A DNA stretch of 64,000 nt, taken from the NCBI GenBank assembly GCA_030654395.1, contig JAURXM010000095.1, forward strand, positions 1 through 64,000, written 5' to 3'. Of this stretch, positions 7,409-14,941 are shown in pieces. The translations under genes and the position numbers were made by a program. The DNA comes from Aquabacterium sp. (GTDB taxonomy: Bacteria > Pseudomonadota > Gammaproteobacteria > Burkholderiales > Burkholderiaceae_C). The notes beneath the pieces are model-generated. The model had not been told where the DNA came from, did not search any database, and saw only the letters and a list, made by a program, of their open reading frames with translations. Each line of letters begins with the position of its first letter. Position 1 is the first letter of the stretch.

Positions 7409-9274
7409 TCAATCTTGTGAACGAGTAGACCCATGGGTTTCATCGGTCTTGTTCCAACTGATCGATGGAGTCGGTGGTCCGATCCTTCGATCCTCCCAGT
7501 CCACCCAAGACACTGAATGCGATTCGAGATAAGAGCTCACCGCCTCGCCGATGGTGGCAAAGAAGCGTTGCTCGCCCAGCATGGAGAAGAGTCCAAAGCG
7601 CTTGAGCTTGTCTTTCACCGGCCCCTTCATTTCGGCAAAGCACATTTCGATGCCCGCCTCATGCAGCGTCTTGTCGAGCTCATCCAGCACATCGGCGGAA
7701 GTGACGTCCACGCTGGTGATCGGCTCGGCACCAACGACCATCCAGCGAACGGGGGTTGGTGAGCCGGCCACGGCGTCCAGCACTCGGCTTCGGAACAATT
7801 CGGCGTTGGCAAAGAACAAGGGCGCGTCCCAACGGAATAGCACCAAACCCGGCACCACGCGCGCCTCGGGGTGGCGAGTGATGTCGTGATAGCCCTTAAC
7901 GCCGTCGACACGGCCTAGCACCGCCGAATGCGGCCGCCAGCCGTCCCACAGGAACTCGATGACGGCCACCACGATCGCCAAGCCAATACCGGGTATCGCT
8001 CCCAGCAGCGCCACACCCAGCAGACAGCCGATCGACAGCCAGAACTCCCAGCGCTGTATGCGCCAGATGCGGCGCAGGTCGGTGACTTCGATCAGTCCGA
8101 TGGCCGACGCGATCACCACCGCGGCCAGCGCAGAGACCGGGAGGTTGCGCAGCAGGCCGGGTGCCATCAACAGCATGGCGCTGACGGAAAACGCCCCCAC
8201 CATGCCGGTGAGCTGTGTCCTCGCCCCGGCGGCCTCCGCCACAGGTGTGCGTGAGGCGCTGGCGCTGATCGGAAAGCCCTGAAACAGCCCGGCGGCGAGG
8301 TTGGCTGCGCCCAGTCCGACCATCTCTTGGTTCGGGTCGACGAAGCATGCTGTTCGGCCAGCGTAGGTCCGAGACAGAACGCTGGTGTCGGCAAAAGAGA
8401 TCAGTGCCACCGCCAGCCCACCGAGCAGCACCGGTGCGATGTCGTTGGCCCCTATCGAAGGCAGCGAGAAGCCGGGAAGGCCCTGAGGCAACGCGCCGAG
8501 GACGGGCACACCGACGTGAGCGCCTGTGGTCGAGGTCAGGTCCAGGAGGGTGACGATCAGGGTCGCGCCCACCACGGCGAACAAAACGCCTGGCAGCCGC
8601 GGATGCCGCCTGAGCAGAAGGATCGTCAGCAACGTTCCGGCGCCGATGGCCAGCGCCAAAGGATTCGTGCTGCCGGCGCGCAAGGCCAGCCCGAATTGCC
8701 AGGACTCGTCCAGCAGTCCATGGGCATCGACGCGGAAACCGAAGAGCGCCGGCAACTGGCTGGCGATCACCGTCAGTGCAATGCCGTTCATGTAGCCGTA
8801 GCGGATCGGCTTGGACAGCAACTCGGTGACGAAGCCCAGTCGCGCGACTCCGGCTCCGACGCACAGCACACCCGAAACCAAGGCCATCATGCCGGCCAGC
8901 GCGACAGCGCGTTGGGGGTCGCCCGCCGACAGCGGCAGCACGACGGCCAAGATGAGTGCGGCCAGCGAGGAGTCCGGCCCCAATACCAAGATGCGGCTCG
9001 GGCCGAACAGGGCGTACGCCAGCAACCCGGCCACGGTGGCGTACAGGCCGCAGATGCCGGGCAGGCCGGAAGCAACTGCGTAGGCAATGCCGACCGGGAT
9101 CAGTACCGCGGTCAACACCAGGCCAGCTACGAGGTCATGCCGCAACCAACCGATCTCGTAGTGCCGAACAATCTGGATGCCGGGAACCCAGCGTACCCAA
9201 CTGGCAACAGCCTGCGCGGGCCTCGGCCGAACAACACGCCCCGTTGTCGAGGTCTCGGCCTGTGGCGATTTCAT
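7409..9274 (-). CDS. SulP family inorganic anion transporter with STAS domain
   Basis: Inner-membrane transporter or exchanger of sulfate, bicarbonate or a similar anion, 621 residues. The N-terminal two-thirds has 10–14 hydrophobic segments with the SulP signature region LVAGLVLTAVLIPVGIAYAVASGLPG and later FPISASASRTPVAEAAGARTQL. Residues about 460–575 form the cytoplasmic STAS domain (VPGLVLFRWDAPLFFANAE, then ITSVDVTSADVLDEL). It is the last gene of a minus-strand run (BON lipoprotein, small ORF, SulP) with gaps of about 10 bases. Substrate cannot be fixed from sequence alone. The gene ends about 100 bases from the Tn7-like repeats. Confidence 0.93.
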   Translation of the reverse strand: MKSPQAETSTTGRVVRPRPAQAVASWVRWVPGIQIVRHYEIGWLRHDLVAGLVLTAVLIPVGIAYAVASGLPGICGLYATVAGLLAYALFGPSRILVLGPDSSLAALILAVVLPLSAGDPQRAVALAGMMALVSGVLCVGAGVARLGFVTELLSKPIRYGYMNGIALTVIASQLPALFGFRVDAHGLLDESWQFGLALRAGSTNPLALAIGAGTLLTILLLRRHPRLPGVLFAVVGATLIVTLLDLTSTTGAHVGVPVLGALPQGLPGFSLPSIGANDIAPVLLGGLAVALISFADTSVLSRTYAGRTACFVDPNQEMVGLGAANLAAGLFQGFPISASASRTPVAEAAGARTQLTGMVGAFSVSAMLLMAPGLLRNLPVSALAAVVIASAIGLIEVTDLRRIWRIQRWEFWLSIGCLLGVALLGAIPGIGLAIVVAVIEFLWDGWRPHSAVLGRVDGVKGYHDITRHPEARVVPGLVLFRWDAPLFFANAELFRSRVLDAVAGSPTPVRWMVVGAEPITSVDVTSADVLDELDKTLHEAGIEMCFAEMKGPVKDKLKRFGLFSMLGEQRFFATIGEAVSSYLESHSVSWVDWEDRRIGPPTPSISWNKTDETHGSTRSQD

Positions 9275-9285
9275 GCCTATGGCCT

Positions 9286-9591
9286 CTATGGGTGTCGAAG
9301 AAGAGTGGGGCGGGGCAGCGTGGAGACGGATTCATTGCCCCCCAGGCTGGACGACGAAACTGGGTCTGCTGTCTGCTCGAAGTGATAGATGGATTCGTTC
9401 AGGTAGCGAGACACGTCCAATATGTCACTGTCACTGTCACCCCACGCCAGCGAAGCCGCATCCTGCCAACGTCGAACCTGAACCTTCAGCGCTGGGCAGT
9501 TGTTGGTCGAACGCTTGTCGCGCCAATGCATCTCTGTCGCGTGGCGCTCGCCGCAAGCGCCACTGCCACCCGATCGCTCAGACTTGAGCAT
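9286..9591 (-). CDS. Small hypothetical protein between BON lipoprotein and SulP
   Basis: A 101-residue frame that almost exactly fills the gap: it starts 9 bases after the BON gene stops and ends 11 bases before the SulP start. AGGAAG lies five bases before its ATG. The sequence is polar, without a signal peptide or membrane helix, and contains a short stretch WGDSDSDILDVSRYLNESIYHFEQ that looks protein-like. I recognise no family. Positional fit and the ribosome site support it; the Ser/Arg-rich N-terminus is a warning that it may be a chance frame. Confidence 0.4.
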   Translation of the reverse strand: MLKSERSGGSGACGERHATEMHWRDKRSTNNCPALKVQVRRWQDAASLAWGDSDSDILDVSRYLNESIYHFEQTADPVSSSSLGGNESVSTLPRPTLLRHP

Positions 9592-9600
9592 GATTACTTC

Positions 9601-9939
9601 CTACTTTTTGATTGTGAGTTCGTCGTGTATCGTGTGGACACCATCCGAGGCGCGCGCAACCTTGATCGCCGCATCGATCTGCGCCTGATTATCGACTATT
9701 CCGATCAAACGTACATCGCCCTTGAGCGTCACGACATTGATGTCGAAGCCCTTGAGCAAGTCGTTCTGACGCAGGGCCGTTGTCACGTGCTCGGTCACGT
9801 CGATGTCCGAGACGTTGCCCACAGCTGCAGAGGCCGCCTGCGACTGGGCAGTAGCCTCAGGCGCCTTGCTGCAGCCAGCTACCAGCAGCGTTGCAGTCAT
9901 CACTGCGGCAAGGGTAAGAGCTTGAGTGCGCTTGTTCAT
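9601..9939 (-). CDS. BON domain lipoprotein
   Basis: Envelope lipoprotein of 112 residues. The signal peptide ends in a lipobox (LLVAGCS, Cys about residue 23), followed by a short Ala/Ser linker and one BON domain (about 45–112). The domain shows DIDVTEHVTTALRQNDLLKGFDINV, LKGDVRLIG, and IKVARASDGVHTIHDELTIKK. BON domains bind membranes or phospholipid and occur in OsmY-type osmotic-stress proteins. GGAGG precedes the start. It heads a probable operon with the small ORF and SulP gene, downstream of the AI-2E family permease gene. Confidence 0.88.
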   Translation of the reverse strand: MNKRTQALTLAAVMTATLLVAGCSKAPEATAQSQAASAAVGNVSDIDVTEHVTTALRQNDLLKGFDINVVTLKGDVRLIGIVDNQAQIDAAIKVARASDGVHTIHDELTIKK

Positions 9940-10034
9940 ATGAGGGAACCTCCAGTTGATCGGTCATCGAATGACTCAACGAGCACTGTCGCTTTTTTCT
10001 GCATATCAGTCTGTGTGATAGCGAACACGGGCTC

Positions 10035-11063
10035 CTAGAAAGTTCGCGTTCGTTCGGCGATCCAGAGGTGCCAGACGGCGATGAACATCGCAGCGATCGT
10101 AGGGCCGATGATGAAACCATTGATGCCGAACACCGCCAAGCCGCCCAGTGTGGTGATCATCACCACGAAGTCCGGCATTCCGGCATCCTTGCCGACGAGC
10201 ATTGGACGCAGCAGGTTGTCGGCCAGACCGATCACGAAGATGCCGTAGGCGACCAGCGCCAAGGCTTGCCACACGCCGCCGGTGATGAAGAAATAGGCCG
10301 CCACCGGCAACCACACCAGTCCGGCGCCGATCATCGGTAGCATTGACAGGCAGGCCATCACGACCGCCCAGAGCAGCGCCCCCTTGATGCCCAGAAGCCA
10401 GAAGGCGAGGCCCCCCAACACGCCTTGGATGCATGCGATGAGCAGGCTGCCCTTCACCGTGGCACGCACGACCGCCATGAACTTGGCGACCAACTCCGGC
10501 TTGAACTGCTGCGGAAGCGGCAACGCCAATTCGGCGATGCGGGCCAGTTCGTCCCCGTCCCGTATGAGGAAGAAGGCCAGGTACAAGGTGACACCCAAGC
10601 TGGCAACAAAGCCGAACGTATTGATCCCGATGCCAAACGCCTGGGTGGCGATGAATTGGCTGCCCTGCGCTAGTGCATTTGTCAGCAGGCGTTGCAGGTG
10701 CTCGAAATCTGCGATGCCCGCGTGTTCTAGCAGCGCAGCAAGCCAAGCAGGTAGCGCGTCGAACAGGCCACGCAAGTAGAGCGCGGGATTCCACTCGCCC
10801 GACTCGATGAGTTGGTAGACGACCGAGGCTTCACGTGCTAGTGACGCGGTCACGAGTGCGAATGGCAGCACGCCGACGACCAGAACCAGCAACATCACCA
10901 GCCCAGCCGCGATATTGCGGTGCTGCCTCAGCCTTGACAGCAGGATCCGGTAGATGGGCACAAACAAGACCGCGATGATGATCGCCCATAGAATCGCGCC
11001 GTAGAACGGCAGCAGGATCCAGCCCAAGGCCAGCGCGCTGAGGGCTAAAAGCAGGGGCGGCAT
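10035..11063 (-). CDS. AI-2E family (PerM/TqsA-type) membrane permease
   Basis: Integral membrane protein of 342 residues with about eight hydrophobic segments: a pair at the N-terminus (LLLALSALALGWILLPFYG, AIIIAVLFVPIY), a large soluble loop, then the conserved C-terminal half (VKGSLLIACIQGVLGGLAFWLLGI, MLPMIGAGLVWLPVAAYFFITG, LVGKDAGMPDFVVMITTLGGLAVFGINGFIIGPTIA). Members have been linked to AI-2 export, Na+/H+ antiport or general efflux, so no substrate is claimed. ATG 11063 overlaps the stop of a 50-codon ORF (TGATG), which suggests translational coupling; the frame also has a TTG one codon earlier. Confidence 0.9.
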   Translation of the reverse strand: MPPLLLALSALALGWILLPFYGAILWAIIIAVLFVPIYRILLSRLRQHRNIAAGLVMLLVLVVGVLPFALVTASLAREASVVYQLIESGEWNPALYLRGLFDALPAWLAALLEHAGIADFEHLQRLLTNALAQGSQFIATQAFGIGINTFGFVASLGVTLYLAFFLIRDGDELARIAELALPLPQQFKPELVAKFMAVVRATVKGSLLIACIQGVLGGLAFWLLGIKGALLWAVVMACLSMLPMIGAGLVWLPVAAYFFITGGVWQALALVAYGIFVIGLADNLLRPMLVGKDAGMPDFVVMITTLGGLAVFGINGFIIGPTIAAMFIAVWHLWIAERTRTF

Positions 11064-11215
11064 CAAGCTGCACGGACCGGTTCACCATGGTCTGCAACGG
11101 CATGCACTGCTTGCAGGGCTTGGTACACCAGCTCGTTCTTCATCGCGCGCTGACTATCAATACCGCTCAGGACGCCGAAGCCTTCGTCGGTGAGTGTCGT
11201 TGTGAATCCGTACAT
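11063..11215 (-). CDS. Short coupled ORF, possible shrunken DUF302-like protein
   Basis: A 50-residue frame whose stop overlaps the permease start in a TGATG. It begins MYGFTTTLTDEGFGVLSGID and continues with QRAMKNEL. DUF302 proteins typically begin with a YGF-type strand and later read EGFGVLxEIDVxxxMKxKL, so this looks like a DUF302 protein with internal deletions. The family link is my inference from remembered patterns and is weak. It may survive only as a leader that couples translation of the permease. Confidence 0.4.
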   Translation of the reverse strand: MYGFTTTLTDEGFGVLSGIDSQRAMKNELVYQALQAVHAVADHGEPVRAA

Positions 11216-11411
11216 GACGCTGCCTTTCCTGTCGACGAATTCGTCGGCAACTTGACGCTACGTCTTTCCATGTCGTTGAACACACCCGTTGCATGACTGC
11301 GTACTGAGATATCAAATGATTGGCAATCGCTCCGTGCGAAATTGTGGCCACCCTTCATAAGCAATCGAACTTGTAAGGGGCAGCCAAGGATCTAACCCGG
11401 GTCCTTAGTCT

Positions 11412-11963
11412 TCAGTTCTTACCGAATTTCACCTTCGCTGACTTGATGCATGCTGTTTTTGCGTCACCTGCCAAGGCGTCACATTTTTCGATCGCTACCG
11501 TGTAGTCGGCATCTCGTTTGTGATCCGTAGCGTCCTTCCTGGCCTCGCCGATCTCCTTGCCAAGCTTGGCATCCGCCAGTGCCTTGACCTCTACGGCCTT
11601 GGCTTCCTTGACGCAAACGTCCTTGTCGTTGCCGGTTTTGTCGTCGCATTTTTCCTTGGCGATGGCATAGGTTGATTCGGCCTTTGCGATCAGTACCTTG
11701 TTGCGATCTTTCGCCTTGCCAGTGAAGCTGTATTCAAGCTCAGCGAGTGCCACCTCCTCCTTAGCCTTGGCTTCTTCGACGCAGATGTCTTTGGCATTAC
11801 CGACAACAGTCGCGCATGCAGCCTTATCGACTTTGTAGTCGGCGCCAATTCGAGTCTTGCTGGCCTGATAGTCGGCCTTGGTGATTGTCGCTGCCTGAGC
11901 TGACGAAAGCAGCAGCACAATGGCTGCGATAGCTGCGGGTTTGAGGACGGAAAGCATGTTCAT
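11412..11963 (-). CDS. Secreted protein with three Cx10C repeats
   Basis: Exported protein of 183 residues from ATG 11963, which has AAGGA upstream. The signal peptide is MNMLSVLKPAAIAAIVLLLSS with cleavage probably after AQA. The mature chain is Lys/Ala/Glu/Asp-rich and carries three copies of one unit with two cysteines ten residues apart: CATVVGNAKDIC, CDDKTGNDKDVC and CDALAGDAKTAC, the first two followed by V-[EK]-EAKA. The spacing suggests three disulfide-closed helical hairpins in the periplasm. I recognise no named family, though similar proteins near CsbD are common in this group. Its neighbours suggest a stress role. Confidence 0.75.
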   Translation of the reverse strand: MNMLSVLKPAAIAAIVLLLSSAQAATITKADYQASKTRIGADYKVDKAACATVVGNAKDICVEEAKAKEEVALAELEYSFTGKAKDRNKVLIAKAESTYAIAKEKCDDKTGNDKDVCVKEAKAVEVKALADAKLGKEIGEARKDATDHKRDADYTVAIEKCDALAGDAKTACIKSAKVKFGKN

Positions 11964-12019
11964 TGAAATCCTTGTTAACTTAGAAAAATCTGAATCGGCG
12001 GCCAGGGCATGACCATCCC

Positions 12020-12238
12020 TTATTTCGTGAACCACGCGTCGGTTGCCTTTCGTTGCCATTCGGCTACCTGGTTCTCCGCTTCGTCTTTTGCCACGCCATA
12101 GCGTTCCTGGATCTTGCCGGCTAGCTGATCTCGGCGACCTGCGACAACATCAAAGTCGTCATCGGTCAACTTGCCCCAATGCTCCTTGGCCTTGCCAGTC
12201 ACTTGTTTCCAATTCCCCTGAATACGGTCCCAGTTCAT
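12020..12238 (-). CDS. CsbD family stress protein
   Basis: Small cytoplasmic protein of 72 residues. It opens MNWDRIQGNWKQVTGKAKEHW and continues GKLTDDDFDVVAGRRDQLAGKIQERYG, the canonical CsbD pattern. CsbD proteins are induced by general stress (sigma-B in Bacillus, osmotic or envelope stress in Proteobacteria); molecular function is unclear. The start at ATG 12238 is fixed by AAAGGAGA upstream. The gene is 56 bases upstream of the Cx10C protein gene, so the two may be co-transcribed. Confidence 0.93.
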   Translation of the reverse strand: MNWDRIQGNWKQVTGKAKEHWGKLTDDDFDVVAGRRDQLAGKIQERYGVAKDEAENQVAEWQRKATDAWFTK

Positions 12239-12557
12239 ACAAATCTCCTTTGGTGGTAGGTCCATGACGCGGTCTGTGGGCGGTCGACAGATGTGCCCCT
12301 TGATCACACGTGCGTCCGAGCAACGCGCTGCGAAATTTAGCGCTTGTGCCTCTTGCCATCTGTACGTGAACGAACATAGGGACAGCTCTTCATGCAACTT
12401 GAGAAAATGGCGTTGCATCAAGGGCGGGTGTTCATCTCCGTAGTTCTACTGTTGCTCCGCAAATGCACATGCACCGTTTGATGTGCGTCAACTCCAGCAG
12501 ATGACAAGGTGCGTAGATTGGGGCTCGCTGGAGGTGCCAGCGCTTCCTAGATTAATC
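12239..12557. promoter_or_regulatory. Divergent intergenic region with two inverted repeats
   Basis: This 319-base stretch separates the minus-strand CsbD gene from a plus-strand lipoprotein gene and holds no convincing gene. ATGCAAC (12392–12398) pairs with GTTGCAT (12412–12418) over 13 bases, an operator-like arrangement. CGCTGG (12526–12531) pairs with CCAGCG (12537–12542) over five bases, a hairpin just ahead of the lipoprotein start. Confidence 0.4.
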
Positions 12558-13145
12558 ATGACGACACTTCGAGTGCGATGCCTATGGCTTGCTGCCGCGA
12601 TAGCGTGTGTGGCACTCACAGGCTGTACATCGCTTCTGCCGAGCTCGAAGAAGGAGATTACGTCGGAGTGGCGCAGCTACGACGACGCGGTGAAGTCCTT
12701 GTCGGGCATGGAGCCATACAAGACGACGCGTCAGGATGTCCACCGTGAAGGGCTCGATCCGCACCTCAACGCTTCGATCATCGTGCTGCACTTTGGTGAT
12801 GTGCTGCAGCGGTTCTCCGCGGCAGCAGCGCTTATCAAGCCTGAAGGTGTTGACCACGGGATACGAGATTGTCTTCACGCAGGCAAGCAATGCAACGGCT
12901 ATGCAATTTCCGTGAAGAAGCTCGACAGTGATCGCGTTGGTAACTTCTGGCTTGACTCCCTCAACTTCAAACGGGAGACCCTCACCACGGGCTGGGGCGT
13001 CGATGCTCTTTTGGTTTTCGTCGATGACCAGTTGGTTTATCAGTTGATCGGCGGCCAGCCGAGGATCAACGAGTATGAGGTTATTCGCAATCCTCTAGGC
13101 CCGTTGCAGGGCTGGAGCGCCATGGTGACCCCGTCTATTCGATAA
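12558..13145 (+). CDS. Hypothetical lipoprotein
   Basis: A 195-residue exported protein. The signal peptide (MTTLRVRCLWLAAAIACVAL) ends in the lipobox LTGC. The mature domain contains SYDDAVKSLSGMEPYKTTRQDV, then HFGDVLQRF, a pair of cysteines (CLHAGKQC) and GWGVDALLVFVDDQLVYQLIGGQPRI. I recognise the general type (small DUF lipoproteins of Burkholderiales) but no named family. The last segment looks like a beta-sheet that ends NPLGPLQGW. It stands alone on the plus strand. Confidence 0.7.
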   Translation: MTTLRVRCLWLAAAIACVALTGCTSLLPSSKKEITSEWRSYDDAVKSLSGMEPYKTTRQDVHREGLDPHLNASIIVLHFGDVLQRFSAAAALIKPEGVDHGIRDCLHAGKQCNGYAISVKKLDSDRVGNFWLDSLNFKRETLTTGWGVDALLVFVDDQLVYQLIGGQPRINEYEVIRNPLGPLQGWSAMVTPSIR

Positions 13146-13321
13146 ACCCCTAGCGGCAATCAATTGCTTGCGCTGCTTGTGGCCACGTTTTCCGATCTGC
13201 CGCAAGCATCTTGAATGTGCATGCCATACCAACGGGGGCGTTCGTTAGCGCACAGACTTGTGGTTCGCCGCTACATACGCTCGTGGACATGTGATTTGCT
13301 CCAAGAACGTGCGAGGCTGGT

Positions 13322-13783
13322 ATGAATCTATTTCCACTGACAGAGGTGTACGTAAAGTGCACACCGAAAAACACCACTCGACATGCGGTGTACACACTCA
13401 TTGTGCTTTTTGGCATGGGGGCTCAGATCGCTGGTGCTGCCTCGCTGAGCAAGACGCATCAGCACGATGTGCCACCAGTTGCTTCTACGCGTGGCGACCA
13501 AAAGATTGTGCCCTCCGTGCTGACCGTCAATGCAGCGGCTCCGACCTACTACACATTTGAGACACATGCAGCTGGCACTTACTTCTTGCCAGAGCAAGGC
13601 CAAGACATGTTTGACAAGAATGTCACTTACCAGCCCCGCTCAGACAGGACCTTCAGAAATGACATCACAGCGTTTGCTGTAACCGTGGCGTCACCAGCCC
13701 CCGATGTAGCCCCTCTCGCCATGACCGCGTTCGGATTGATCGGAGTCATGTGGCGGGCCCGACTCAAGCCAGTTGGAGCATAG
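13322..13783 (+). CDS. Secreted protein with a degenerate PEP-CTERM-like tail
   Basis: A 153-residue protein. An N-terminal signal region (RHAVYTLIVLFGMGAQIAGA) is followed by a polar domain. The C-terminus runs APDVAPLAMTAFGLIGVMWRARLKPVGA. That is the layout of a PEP-CTERM sorting signal (motif, hydrophobic helix, Arg cluster), but PEP has become PDV. It lies next to a clear PEP-CTERM gene on the opposite strand. Whether the altered motif still works with an exosortase is open. I recognise no domain in the middle (HTFETHAAGTYFLPEQGQDMF region). Confidence 0.55.
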   Translation: MNLFPLTEVYVKCTPKNTTRHAVYTLIVLFGMGAQIAGAASLSKTHQHDVPPVASTRGDQKIVPSVLTVNAAAPTYYTFETHAAGTYFLPEQGQDMFDKNVTYQPRSDRTFRNDITAFAVTVASPAPDVAPLAMTAFGLIGVMWRARLKPVGA

Positions 13784-13826
13784 GTCGATGGGCCAACGCA
13801 CTACCAACCATGGCCCTGACATTGAG

Positions 13827-14600
13827 CTACTCTGAATTGCTACCTGTCTTTGGCCAATCGTGCTCATGACATCGATGCTTTCGGCGATAGCTCACGAGCC
13901 CCATCAACAACAGACCAGTCAATGCATATGCGTAGCTGGCTGGTTCAGGGATGGTGGCCACTGAATACCGCCAAAAGCCTGTGGTGTAGTCGCAGCCGGT
14001 CTGCTTGCAATTCTTGTCATCAGAAAACAGGTCTAGCTCCAGCCCCAGTGTTCTGTACTGCATGCCGGTGTCGCTTGAGTACTGGTACTTCATGACCGGA
14101 AGCGAGTACTTCAACCAATACGCGCCCCCTAGACTCAGGTCGAGATTCAAGGCTGAATCAACTTGAAAGGTGGGCTCCAGATCGCTCGATGTCAGCGTGA
14201 TCGACGCACTGTTGGTCGATGTGAACGCGAGGGACGTGTATTCAGGGCTGGGCGGATAGCTGGCGTCGGCATTGAGTCCGACGGTCAAGCTGACAGGCAC
14301 GAAGGCCGAGGTGACATTGCCGGTGATGAGTGGGTAGATGTGTACACCGGTGCCAACCGTTGCCGCTGCATAGATGTTGCTGGTGTATTCACCATCATGG
14401 GCATAGACAGGTACATAAGCACCCACCTCAAAGCCCACAACCAAATCACGCAAGGGGTTGTCGGGTGTGGTTCTGAAGGTCAACCCACCTCCGATGCCAA
14501 CCGAGTCAGAGTCTGGCGGTGGGTAGGTGGCGTGCGCCGCACTGACTAAGCACAGAGACAGGATGGTGCTGATGGTGGTTTGATGGAGGGACAGTGGCAT
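13827..14600 (-). CDS. PEP-CTERM sorting domain-containing protein
   Basis: Exported protein of 257 residues with an N-terminal signal peptide (LSLCLVSAAHA). The middle is beta-rich (LTFRTTPDNPLRDLVVGFEVGAYVPVY...) and resembles a small outer-surface or beta-barrel-like domain. The C-terminal sorting signal is IPEPASYAYALTGLLLMGLVSYRRKHR, which exosortase-type enzymes cleave in exopolysaccharide-producing bacteria. An extra 14-residue tail follows the Arg cluster, which is unusual. GGAGAAACC precedes the start. Two cysteines (CKQTGC) may form a disulfide. Confidence 0.8.
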   Translation of the reverse strand: MPLSLHQTTISTILSLCLVSAAHATYPPPDSDSVGIGGGLTFRTTPDNPLRDLVVGFEVGAYVPVYAHDGEYTSNIYAAATVGTGVHIYPLITGNVTSAFVPVSLTVGLNADASYPPSPEYTSLAFTSTNSASITLTSSDLEPTFQVDSALNLDLSLGGAYWLKYSLPVMKYQYSSDTGMQYRTLGLELDLFSDDKNCKQTGCDYTTGFWRYSVATIPEPASYAYALTGLLLMGLVSYRRKHRCHEHDWPKTGSNSE

Positions 14601-14941
14601 GGTTTCTCCTTGAGGGTGTTATTGTGGATTGCAGAAAATCCGACACACTGTGATAGCTGTCTGCTCATCAAGGGTTGATTTCCATCAACTGATAGGCTCA
14701 CTGTCTGATCTGATCAGTGGTGAGGCCTCGCGCGTTTGGGTTGTGGCCGAGGTGCCATCTGCTTTGGTGTCCGCACCATGGCCTGCCTACCAGCACTTGG
14801 TAGAAAGCGTTTTGGGCAAACTCAGGCCGACCATGAAGAAAGGCAGACGCCCTGCGAGCCATTTCAATGAGCTGAGCGTTTCACGCAGCGTCAACCGCGT
14901 TGCCTCTAGCGCATTAACCTATGTTATGGGCTGGCCATCAA
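14601..14941. other. Gene-poor stretch of 341 bases
   Basis: No convincing gene. A plus-strand frame of 115 codons from 14629 has no ribosome site and no recognisable family, and it runs into the 3' end of the serine hydrolase gene on the other strand. The left part should carry the promoter of the minus-strand PEP-CTERM gene. Confidence 0.5.

Noticed and set aside
11157-11364. Two minus-strand ORFs upstream of the 50-codon ORF
   Set aside because: Both are polar chance frames that conflict with each other; neither has a ribosome site or family resemblance.
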